Assembly (NCBI GenBank): GCA_963579235.1
Contig: CAUZFM010000044.1
Location: forward strand, 1 to 22,096
From: UBA1149 sp963579235
Lineage (GTDB): Bacteria; Desulfobacterota; Binatia; UBA1149
Direction: 5' to 3'
DNA length: 22,096 bases
Positions 8,383 to 15,041 of this stretch are shown here, piece after piece. The notes beneath the pieces are model-generated. The model saw only the letters and a program-made list of their open reading frames with translations, did no database searches and was not told the origin of the DNA. Each line of letters starts with the position of its first letter. The first letter of the stretch is position 1. Made by a program: the position numbers and the translations under genes.

Positions 8383-9744
8383 TCAAAAACCCGGCTTCCG
8401 CTTCCAACTCAACAGCAGCGAATCGTCGCTGGAGCCTGGTGCGAGGTCAGGGTCGGCGAGCAATCCAGGCACCCACAGCAAGCTGGCTGCCTGTTCCATG
8501 ACAGGCCAGCCCTCTCTCATGGCTCGTGGTACTTTGAGCTCTCCGAGCAGGTCGCTTACCAGCGCGTGTCCGCCTGTGGCGAGGCGAATGCGGTCTCCAT
8601 TCCTGTGGGGACGCACGCCTAGGTCGGCACGCAGCAAGTGACTGCGTGATGCGGTAAAAGCCTCCTCAAGTATCGATTTTCGCTGGGGCTCTAAAACTTT
8701 TTGATCTACGGCTATCGACCATTTCCCAGCGGGATCTTCAACGGCCGCGTCGCTGCGCGGGTCGAGGACGAAGTTGAAATCGAGGAGTTTCACCGGCAGC
8801 ACGACGCGTCGTAGTTGGCCGTATTCTCGCAACACCGGCCGCCCCGGCATATCCAGTTCGGCGCTGCCATCGCGCCGGCAGGCAAGTTTTTCCAGCAGCT
8901 CGAGTTGACGCGCAGTCGGGCTCCGTGGCCCGCCGGTCTCAAGCAGCCAGGAACGCAGCACTCTCCAGCGCAGCGCCGGTGGTACGCGATCGAAGGCGGT
9001 GAGGTCAAGAACAGCATCAGTGCCACTTCCGGCAATCCACAACCTGTAGCGCGAGGCCTCGCCTTGCAGGTAGTCGTCCTCCAGCCGCAAGCGCGATGCG
9101 TCTTGAGCCAGCCGCCGGGCAACGTGTTGACCCACCTCGCGCTCGACGATCGGCAGCACCCGCCCGCGTATCCGGTTGCGCAGAAAGCGGTCGCTGCTGT
9201 TGCTGGGATCTTCGGTCCACGCGACACCACGGCTCTTGAGAAGCTCGCGCAACGCGTTGCGCTTTACATCGAGCAAGGGCCGGACCACGCGACCGCGGGC
9301 GTCGCGCATGCCCCCGAGAGCGCGCAGTCCCCCGCCTCGGAACAGGTTCATGAGAATGGTCTCGGCCTGGTCATCGCTGTTGTGACCGGTGGCTACCAGT
9401 TCTAGTCCTCGTTCGTCTGCGCAGCCAAAAAGCGCCGAATACCGCAGTTCCCGCAGCCGAGCCTCGTTGGCTTCCGACCCTGCTTTCACGCGCAAGCAGA
9501 AAAACGGCAAGCCGGCTGCCAGGGCGCGGGCCTCGACCAGTTCGAGTTCTGACTGGACGTCTTCGCGGCAGCCGTGGTCGACAAAAGCGACTTCGAGTTT
9601 AAGATCGCACTTGTCGGAAAGCTCCAGCAAGAGCTCCAGCAGCGCCATTGAGTCGCCGCCGCCTGATACTGCCACGAGCACTCCCTTGCCCTCCATGTCG
9701 GCGCGCCGCGCAGCGGCTTCGACCGTCGGCAATAATCCAAACAT
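8383..9744 (-). CDS. tilS: tRNA(Ile)-lysidine synthase
   Basis: Attaches lysine to C34 of the CAU-anticodon tRNA-Ile so that it reads AUA instead of AUG. From the ATG at 9742-9744 the protein has 453 residues, normal for the long TilS form. The PP-loop ATP pyrophosphatase motif SGGGDS is at residues 27-32. Downstream are FVDHGCRED, HNSDDQAETILMNLFRGGG, VRPLLDV, EDPSN, NRIRGRVLP and the C-terminal domain segment VRPHRNGDRI. The ribosome site AAGG nearly touches the ATG, so the GTG at 9763-9765 remains an alternative. The same frame stays open to 10080, but that extension lacks family similarity and runs antisense to the secreted protein gene. tilS diverges from that gene across about 97 bases. 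Confidence 0.93.
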   Translation of the reverse strand: MFGLLPTVEAAARRADMEGKGVLVAVSGGGDSMALLELLLELSDKCDLKLEVAFVDHGCREDVQSELELVEARALAAGLPFFCLRVKAGSEANEARLRELRYSALFGCADERGLELVATGHNSDDQAETILMNLFRGGGLRALGGMRDARGRVVRPLLDVKRNALRELLKSRGVAWTEDPSNSSDRFLRNRIRGRVLPIVEREVGQHVARRLAQDASRLRLEDDYLQGEASRYRLWIAGSGTDAVLDLTAFDRVPPALRWRVLRSWLLETGGPRSPTARQLELLEKLACRRDGSAELDMPGRPVLREYGQLRRVVLPVKLLDFNFVLDPRSDAAVEDPAGKWSIAVDQKVLEPQRKSILEEAFTASRSHLLRADLGVRPHRNGDRIRLATGGHALVSDLLGELKVPRAMREGWPVMEQAASLLWVPGLLADPDLAPGSSDDSLLLSWKRKPGF

Positions 9745-9791
9745 CACCTTGCTGTGATTTTCCACGCCTGTACCAACAGCAGTATTCGCCC

Positions 9792-9822
9792 GCCCCGCTC
9801 GCCGTGGCAAGGGAGGCGGGGC
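9792..9822. repeat. Inverted repeat in the divergent tilS / secreted-protein gap
   Basis: GCCCCGC at 9792-9798 and GCGGGGC at 9816-9822 form a perfect seven-pair inverted repeat. A direct repeat GTGGCAA also occurs at 9804-9810 and 9824-9830. Lying between two divergent starts, it could be an operator or a 5' leader hairpin of the plus-strand gene. No clear sigma-70 promoter was seen beside it. Confidence 0.3.
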
Positions 9823-9841
9823 TGTGGCAACATCGTGGACT

Positions 9842-10453
9842 ATGAAAATCTCGATAATGCTTACCGTATTGCTCCTGGCCTCGGCGATGCCGGGGGAAGC
9901 CGATGAGCTTGCCACCAGCACTTCCCCGCCTGATCTCCAACAGGGCGAGGCAACCAGGCAGGCCGTGAACCGCCTGGCCGAAGCGCTTGCGTTGACCGCC
10001 CAGCAATGGGGAGGCGACGCCGTGGCGTTGCAGGCGAACCTGCTCATTAACAGCCTCAAGGCAGGCGCCGTGCTGTCCACGGAGGTGAAGGTCGTGGGTC
10101 CATCCAGTGTTTATGGGGCAGATTTTCTCCAGTTCGACGTAGATACCGGCTTGCTTCTCGACCTGGAAGTCAGCGGTCGCGAGGTCGCCGACGAGCTGCT
10201 CTGGGGCTCGGTTCTGCTCCCGTCACTCGAACGCATGGAGACCGTAGACCTGGATCCAGCCGGGCTGGATGTGGCTTTTGCTTATGGATTACAAGATTTT
10301 TCGCAGAACGACCCCCCTTCCCGTCCGGATCTGGAAGGGCCTACCCAGGTCAGGACTCTGCGTTACCGCATCGATGCGGGGCAGCTGCGCTCATACGTGG
10401 ATCGCGAGACTGACGCAGCTGATCTGCGTGCTCTTGTCACCGTAGAAGAATAG
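9842..10453 (+). CDS. Secreted protein of unknown function, 203 residues
   Basis: I do not recognise a family. The ATG at 9842-9844 yields MKISIMLTVLLLASAMPGEA, a clear Sec signal peptide with probable cleavage after the Ala before DELAT, so the product is exported. The mature part is acidic, has no cysteine, no membrane helix and no visible catalytic motif; it looks like a mixed helix/strand domain of about 180 residues. An upstream in-frame ATG at 9824 would add six residues before the signal peptide and is less likely. The ribosome site is poor (only GTGGAC just before the ATG). A terminator-like hairpin follows 36 bases after the stop, so it is probably transcribed alone, divergently from tilS. 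The signal peptide and high-GC codon use support a real gene. Confidence 0.75.
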   Translation: MKISIMLTVLLLASAMPGEADELATSTSPPDLQQGEATRQAVNRLAEALALTAQQWGGDAVALQANLLINSLKAGAVLSTEVKVVGPSSVYGADFLQFDVDTGLLLDLEVSGREVADELLWGSVLLPSLERMETVDLDPAGLDVAFAYGLQDFSQNDPPSRPDLEGPTQVRTLRYRIDAGQLRSYVDRETDAADLRALVTVEE

Positions 10454-10489
10454 GCAGACTCGCCTTTCTGTTGGCTTTTAGTGCACAGA

Positions 10490-10511
10490 AAGCCCCCATC
10501 CGGGGGGGCTT
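10490..10511 (+). terminator. GC-rich hairpin, probable terminator
   Basis: AAGCCCCC (10490-10497) pairs with GGGGGCTT (10504-10511), an eight-pair stem with a six-base loop, 36 bases after the stop of the secreted protein gene. No long T-run follows, so termination may be partial or Rho-assisted. It also separates this gene from the beta-helix gene downstream. Confidence 0.55.
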
Positions 10512-10516
10512 CACCC

Positions 10517-10546
10517 TTGACACAACTCGATCGGAGATGTCATTGT
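10517..10546 (+). promoter_or_regulatory. Possible promoter of the beta-helix gene
   Basis: A perfect TTGACA (10517-10522) lies directly after the hairpin and 66 bases before the ATG at 10588. At 18-base spacing the -10 position (10541-10546) reads CATTGT, a poor three-of-six match. The -35 match and the location are good, while the -10 is weak. Confidence 0.35.
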
Positions 10547-10587
10547 CAAACACGCGGAGCTGTTCTCCGTGTCCAAGGGGAAGTTCA

Positions 10588-12576
10588 ATGAAAAAAGTCG
10601 CCAGTATAATCTTTTCTTCAATAATTCTTCTCGCCGCCGGGCAGGTGCAAGCGCTTGATACAAGTGGCCTGCACAGCTGTTCCGACGTGGCGACTCCCAC
10701 TATCACGGGGCCTGGTCCTGATGGCGATAAATGCCACGCGGCCATACTCAAGTCGGTAGGCAAATTCCTCAAGACCAAGGTCGGGGCCGAGAGTAAGTGC
10801 CTGTCGAGGAACGAACCGGTTCTCTGTCCGGACGCGAAAGGGCTGAGCAAGATTCAGAAGGCCGCGCTCAAGGCCAATTCCAGCATTGTCAAAGCCTGTG
10901 GAGACGACACTGCCCAGGCAGCGCTCGGCGGATTCTACGGAGGGGTGAGCGACGAGAACATTATTGGCCAGTGCCTGCTGGGCCAGAATGCGGTCCTAGC
11001 TGACCTTTTTCTCGGCATTACGCACGGTGTGCCAGGAGACATACTCAAGAGCTCTTCGGAAAAATGTGGCAAGACCGTTGCCAAGTCGGCCGTGAAGTAT
11101 CTCACGGGAATATCCAAGGCCACCACGAACTGCCTGGCCAAAGTGGCTGTAGACGGTGCTACTTGTGTCGGCTCCCGCGTGGCTGGCGCCTGGGATGACC
11201 CCAGCGATGCCAAGGCAGCCAAGGGCTATTCCAAGGCCCGCGAAAAGCTCGCCAAGGGCATAAACAAAAAGTGCAGTGATATACCGGGTAAGCAGTTGGC
11301 CGAGGGCGAGCTGGGCTTCCTGATCTCGATGCGTTCCTGTCCAGGCACCACTACCACCGCGGGGCTGATCGATTGCCTGTCCTGCACCAGCGAAAACACC
11401 TGGCTCGGCATACTGGACCAGGTCTACAACGAATCGGCCGCGGCTATAGTGGCCGAGGGTGAATCCCTGCAGGACGCTGTCGACGCGGCGGCTACCGGCG
11501 ACAAGATCCTCATTCTTTCGGGGACCTACGAAGAAGAGATCTTGATATCGGCTGTTCGTAAATGTTCCGGCGGGGTTGATGATGGCGTGGCATGTTCGAC
11601 CGACGTTGATTGCGCTTCACCCGGCACCTGCGTGGTCGACCACGCAGACCCTGCTTCGCGCGATGGTCTCGCGTTCGTGGGTTGCGGTGCTGCCACTGAC
11701 AGTCGCCCGCTGCTGCGGCGGCCTACTGGCGTGGGTCCTTTTGCCAACGGTGTCTTTGCCGTCGAGGTCGATGGTCTTGAGTTCCAGAGCCTGGTCACTG
11801 AAAACTGGGACGAGAACGGAATTTTCGTCAGCGGTGCCGAAGGAGTCACCTTCCGTGACGTTATCGGCGACGGTGGTACCCCGCCGAACTCCACTTACGG
11901 AATCTTCCCGGTACAGAGCAACAACGTGATCGTAGAAACCTCGGTGGGCCGTAATGTCAGGGACGCGGGAATCTACGTGGGCCAGTCAACCAACGTGGTG
12001 ATCCGCTACTGTGACGCCTACAATAACCCGGCCGGCATAGAGCTGGAGAACTCGTCTTATGGCGTGGTGCAAAACAACCTGACCTTCGACAACTCGGGCG
12101 GGCTGGCCATCTTCAAGTTGCCTGATCTCCCGGTACAGTTGGTCGTCGATAATGACATCTCCTACAACGTGATGGTCAACAACAACACCCCCAACATAGG
12201 GGCCGGCCTGGTCGGCAACATCCCGGTGGGTACCGGCATGCTGGTGATATCCGTGCAGGACTCGGACTTTCACCACAACTTGATGCAGAACAACAACTCG
12301 GCCGGCATCATACTGCTTGACCAGGAAGCCACCAATGTTTTTGCACCGGGTACGTTCTCCTCGGTGAGCCCTGACCAGGCGCTTTCGGGTAACACCCTTA
12401 CCTTTAACGTGGCTGGAGGTAACGGGGCTGATCCCGATCTGCCGCTAGCGTCGCTGGCCAAGGATATAATCTACGCCCACGATGGCGACGCCGGGTTGAA
12501 CTGCTTCACTTCCAATATCTTCCCCACCAGGTTTACTGATACGACTGATTCAGGAGGCTTCCCTGGCTGTCCGTAA
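10588..12576 (+). CDS. Exported Cys-rich + right-handed beta-helix protein
   Basis: 662 residues. The ATG at 10588 is preceded by AAGGGGAAG (10575-10583), a strong ribosome site, and gives a signal peptide MKKVASIIFSSIILLAAGQVQA cleaved before LDTSG. Residues 31-266 form a Lys- and Cys-rich helical region with two repeats: C49-x21-C71-x8-C80-x23-C104 and C160-x21-C182-x10-C193-x35-C229, then C251-x11-C263-x2-C266. From about 285 to 640 short Asn/Gly-rich strands with GI, NN and VV patterns (GIFVSG, GIYVGQS, GIELENSS, NNLTFDNSGG) indicate a parallel beta-helix of the NosD/PbH1 type, seen in polysaccharide-active or surface-binding proteins. A Cys cluster, CSGG through GTC (326-348), is inserted at its first turns. 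No catalytic residues could be assigned. It is followed by two hairpins and then the pentaheme gene. Exact role unknown; an extracellular location is likely. Confidence 0.85.
   Translation: MKKVASIIFSSIILLAAGQVQALDTSGLHSCSDVATPTITGPGPDGDKCHAAILKSVGKFLKTKVGAESKCLSRNEPVLCPDAKGLSKIQKAALKANSSIVKACGDDTAQAALGGFYGGVSDENIIGQCLLGQNAVLADLFLGITHGVPGDILKSSSEKCGKTVAKSAVKYLTGISKATTNCLAKVAVDGATCVGSRVAGAWDDPSDAKAAKGYSKAREKLAKGINKKCSDIPGKQLAEGELGFLISMRSCPGTTTTAGLIDCLSCTSENTWLGILDQVYNESAAAIVAEGESLQDAVDAAATGDKILILSGTYEEEILISAVRKCSGGVDDGVACSTDVDCASPGTCVVDHADPASRDGLAFVGCGAATDSRPLLRRPTGVGPFANGVFAVEVDGLEFQSLVTENWDENGIFVSGAEGVTFRDVIGDGGTPPNSTYGIFPVQSNNVIVETSVGRNVRDAGIYVGQSTNVVIRYCDAYNNPAGIELENSSYGVVQNNLTFDNSGGLAIFKLPDLPVQLVVDNDISYNVMVNNNTPNIGAGLVGNIPVGTGMLVISVQDSDFHHNLMQNNNSAGIILLDQEATNVFAPGTFSSVSPDQALSGNTLTFNVAGGNGADPDLPLASLAKDIIYAHDGDAGLNCFTSNIFPTRFTDTTDSGGFPGCP
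10732..11385 (+). other. Shared Cys module, copy in the beta-helix protein
   Basis: Residues 49-266 of the beta-helix protein. Two units share the spacing C-x21-C, then x8 or x10 to a third Cys and x23 or x35 to a fourth. Both units contain a Lys-rich helix around KFLKTK / KYLTGISKA before the second Cys. A terminal C-x11-C-x2-C (IDCLSC) resembles the DC-x2-C knuckle of the copies in the next two proteins. Here the module is N-terminal instead of C-terminal. Confidence 0.7.
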
Positions 12577-12590
12577 AAAGTTAATCTTTC

Positions 12591-12610
12591 TGCCGCCTGA
12601 ACAGGCGGCA
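12591..12610. repeat. Perfect 9-bp inverted repeat after the beta-helix gene
   Basis: TGCCGCCTGAACAGGCGGCA is a perfect nine-pair inverted repeat with a two-base centre, 14 bases after the stop codon. No T-run follows on either strand, so it is not a classical terminator. It may stabilise the 3' end of the upstream mRNA or act with the second hairpin at 12629-12662. Confidence 0.6.
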
Positions 12611-12628
12611 ATAACGGTAATTCGCAAG

Positions 12629-12662
12629 AAGCCGGGAGCAGCACTGCTGTTCCCGGTTTTTT
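12629..12662 (+). terminator. Terminator-like hairpin with T6 tail
   Basis: CCGGGAGCAGCA (12632-12643) pairs with TGCTGTTCCCGG (12645-12656), twelve pairs including one G-U (the innermost pairs open to form the loop), followed by six T (12657-12662). By structure this is the best intrinsic terminator in the window and fits the end of the beta-helix transcript. It lies within an open frame that encodes a convincing signal peptide for the pentaheme protein, so it may instead act as an attenuator between the two genes. Confidence 0.7.
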
Positions 12663-12667
12663 GCGCT

Positions 12668-15040
12668 TTGCTGTGCGCGCTGCTCTGCCTGCCGTCGTTG
12701 GCCGGCGCCCAGATGCCGACGACCACGGCTGATTTTTTCATGCCCGGGACACAGCCACTGTCGATCCTCGATGGCCTCTCGACTCCCGACGACTGTACTC
12801 CCTGCCACTCTGATTACGGTTCTCCCGAGGTCGAACCTTTTCGTAACTGGGAGGGTTCGATGATGGGCCAGGCCGCTCGCGACCCCCTGATGTGGGCCGC
12901 AGTGGCCATCGCAAACCAGGACGCCGATAACGGCGGCGAGCCCTGCCTTCGTTGCCATGTGGGCCGGGGCTGGCTGGAGGGCCGTTCGGCGGCCCCCGAC
13001 GGCAGCATGATGACTGCCGATGACCGTCACGGTGTCCAATGCTCGGTATGTCACCGCATGGTAGACCCGACGCCCGGCCCCGGTGCTCCAGCTGAAGACG
13101 CGGCCATACTCGCGGCCCTGACCGAGCCGGTAGTGGTAACCGGCAGCGCGCAGATGATCATTGACCCGGAGGAACGGCTGCGGGGCCCTTTCGACGTCGA
13201 AGCAGACCTTGGCTTCAACCCCCACGCTCCGGCTTCCGAGACCCTGGTGTCACCTTACCACCAGCAATCCGAAATGTGCGGCACCTGTCACAACGTGTAT
13301 GTCCCGCTCTACAGCAGGGATTTGAGTGGGGAGTACGTTGCCAATGCCGTCGACGAGCCCGGTGATCCCGCCTTGTCGTTCCCGGAGCAGAACACTTACA
13401 GCGAATGGCTGTACAGTGATTACGCTACAGGGACGGTGCACGCGCCGCAGTTCGGCGGCAACAAGACCGAGGTGTCGACCTGCCAGGATTGCCACATGCC
13501 CGACGTCAGCGGTATTGGCGCGCTCGACGCCGGCAGTCGCGACGACCTCCCCCTGCACCAGTTCCTGGGGGCCAACACCTTTGCCCTGTCCATTATCCCT
13601 CATCATCCGGTGTTCGGGCCCGAGGTCGATGCTGAGTTATTGCTGGAAGGCGCCGAACGGAACCGGGATTTTCTGCGCAAGGCGGCCACTGTGACCGCAA
13701 CCATCACGACGGGTCAGCTCACGGTGCGGGTGCAGAACGAAACCGGCCACAAGTTGCCCACCGGCTATCCCGAAGGACGTCGAATGTGGTTGCACGTGCG
13801 CGCGTACGACGAGGACCGCAATGTCGTGTTTGAATCCGGTCGCTACGACTTCGCGGAGGCCCAGTTACCGGGTGTTCACGCGGAGCTGGGCGATCCCGAC
13901 TACGACGCTTCTCTGCACACTTGGGAAACCCTGCACGGCACCTCCCCGGCGCTTGCCGCCCTGCTGGGCATAGCGCCTGGCACTACCCAGCACCTCACCC
14001 TGGCCAACGTGAGGGAGCATGACAATCGTATTCCACCCAGGGGCTGGGTAAAGGCCCAGTACGACGCTGTCGATGCCACGCCAATACCCGACGACTATCC
14101 CGAGGGGCAGTACTGGGAAGACGTCGTCTACCCGGTGGGTGCAGGCGCAGTGAAAGCCGAAGTGTCGCTTTACTACCAGACGGCAACGCGTGAATACATA
14201 GAGTTTCTGCGGGACGAAAACGTAACCAACGCAGCCGGGCCTATACTTTACGACCTCTGGAATACCTACAATCGTTCCCTGCCGGTAGAGATGGCGCGGG
14301 TCGTGGTAGAGACCGACGAGGATAAGCTCGCACGATGTTCGTTGAATTCGTGGAACGCAGGCTCGCGTTATTTCAAGAACGCTCTGCGACAATGGCGCAA
14401 GTGTTTCTATCTCGAGGCCGGTGGTTTGACTTGCGATGGCTCCTTGCTCTCGGCCAAGTTAGCCACGGCAAGGGGCAAGCTCGAATCGAAGCTGGGCGGT
14501 GCCGGTGACAAGTCCTGTGCTGGAGCGGGATTAACCCCGGCCTCGCTCGGGCACCCCGGCTGGTGTCCTGCCCCCTGTGCCGGAGAGCTGCTGTTCGACG
14601 CGAGTGACCTGGCCGACTGCAATCGCTGCCTGGCCGACCAACTCGTCGGCGCGGCAATGGAATCGGCTTACGGCGTGACACCGCCCTCGCTCCCGGCTGC
14701 GAGCGGACCTGGTACTCCCGACGTCTGCCAGAGGGCGCTCGCTTCTGCGTCGACCTCGCTGTCCTGGCGTTGGACAAAAGAGCTTGCACGCTGTGAGAAA
14801 AAGAAGCTCAAGAACACGGGCGGAGGCCCGCTCGACTGCAACACCGACCCCGAGGGGCGCATAGCCCGGGCGGCGGCAAAATCGGCGCGCAAGATCGTCA
14901 AGCGCTGTGATGACACGGGTGTGCTACCAGGCTGCGCCTCGGGCAACGACGCGGCAGCGGCGGCGGCCTGTGTTGAGGCCGCGGTCTCGGACCTGGCGCC
15001 GGCGATGGTTTCTCCGTCATTTGCGGACCTGAGGCCCTGA
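12668..15040 (+). CDS. Exported pentaheme cytochrome c with C-terminal Cys module
   Basis: From the only canonical in-frame start (TTG at 12668) there are 790 residues. Five CxxCH heme c sites occur: CTPCH 43-47, CLRCH 93-97, CSVCH 125-129, CGTCH 204-208 and CQDCH 272-276. They are followed by LHQFLGANTF and PHHP, as in secreted multiheme cytochromes related to cytochrome c554. A beta-sandwich domain (about 341-550) carries NETGHKLPTGYPEGRR, common in delta-type multiheme proteins. Residues 557-768 are the 14-Cys module shared with both neighbours; its CxxC pairs lack His and should not bind heme. The frame is open back to 12500, and the codons from 12620 would encode RKKPGAALLFPVFCALL and on to a cleavage site LAGA-Q, so the true start is probably upstream of 12668 at a non-ATG codon. 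It is a probable periplasmic or outer-surface electron carrier; the redox partner is unknown. Confidence 0.88.
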   Translation: MLCALLCLPSLAGAQMPTTTADFFMPGTQPLSILDGLSTPDDCTPCHSDYGSPEVEPFRNWEGSMMGQAARDPLMWAAVAIANQDADNGGEPCLRCHVGRGWLEGRSAAPDGSMMTADDRHGVQCSVCHRMVDPTPGPGAPAEDAAILAALTEPVVVTGSAQMIIDPEERLRGPFDVEADLGFNPHAPASETLVSPYHQQSEMCGTCHNVYVPLYSRDLSGEYVANAVDEPGDPALSFPEQNTYSEWLYSDYATGTVHAPQFGGNKTEVSTCQDCHMPDVSGIGALDAGSRDDLPLHQFLGANTFALSIIPHHPVFGPEVDAELLLEGAERNRDFLRKAATVTATITTGQLTVRVQNETGHKLPTGYPEGRRMWLHVRAYDEDRNVVFESGRYDFAEAQLPGVHAELGDPDYDASLHTWETLHGTSPALAALLGIAPGTTQHLTLANVREHDNRIPPRGWVKAQYDAVDATPIPDDYPEGQYWEDVVYPVGAGAVKAEVSLYYQTATREYIEFLRDENVTNAAGPILYDLWNTYNRSLPVEMARVVVETDEDKLARCSLNSWNAGSRYFKNALRQWRKCFYLEAGGLTCDGSLLSAKLATARGKLESKLGGAGDKSCAGAGLTPASLGHPGWCPAPCAGELLFDASDLADCNRCLADQLVGAAMESAYGVTPPSLPAASGPGTPDVCQRALASASTSLSWRWTKELARCEKKKLKNTGGGPLDCNTDPEGRIARAAAKSARKIVKRCDDTGVLPGCASGNDAAAAAACVEAAVSDLAPAMVSPSFADLRP
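14336..14971 (+). other. Shared 14-Cys module, copy in the pentaheme cytochrome
   Basis: Residues 557-768 counted from the TTG at 12668. Cysteine spacing is C-x21-C-x9-C-x27-C-x15-C-x3-C-x13-C-x2-C, then x32-C-x21-C-x14-C-x22-C-x8-C-x11-C. The first eight cysteines match the copy in the next gene exactly. Shared words include GL-x-CD, CAG-x-GLTP, PC, DC or EC followed by x-RC, PP-x-LPAA, RCE and RCDD. Confidence 0.85.
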
Positions 15041-15041
15041 C

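Noticed and set aside
9745..10080. N-terminal extension of TilS
   Set aside because: The frame is open, but the extra 112 residues lack TilS similarity and run antisense to a gene with a signal peptide.
12581..13225. 214-residue minus-strand frame over the pentaheme gene
   Set aside because: Antisense to a frame with five CxxCH sites; no recognisable domain.
14564..14631. CxxC-like pairs of the Cys module as extra heme sites
   Set aside because: None is followed by His and the spacing is conserved as a Cys module, so heme c attachment is not expected.
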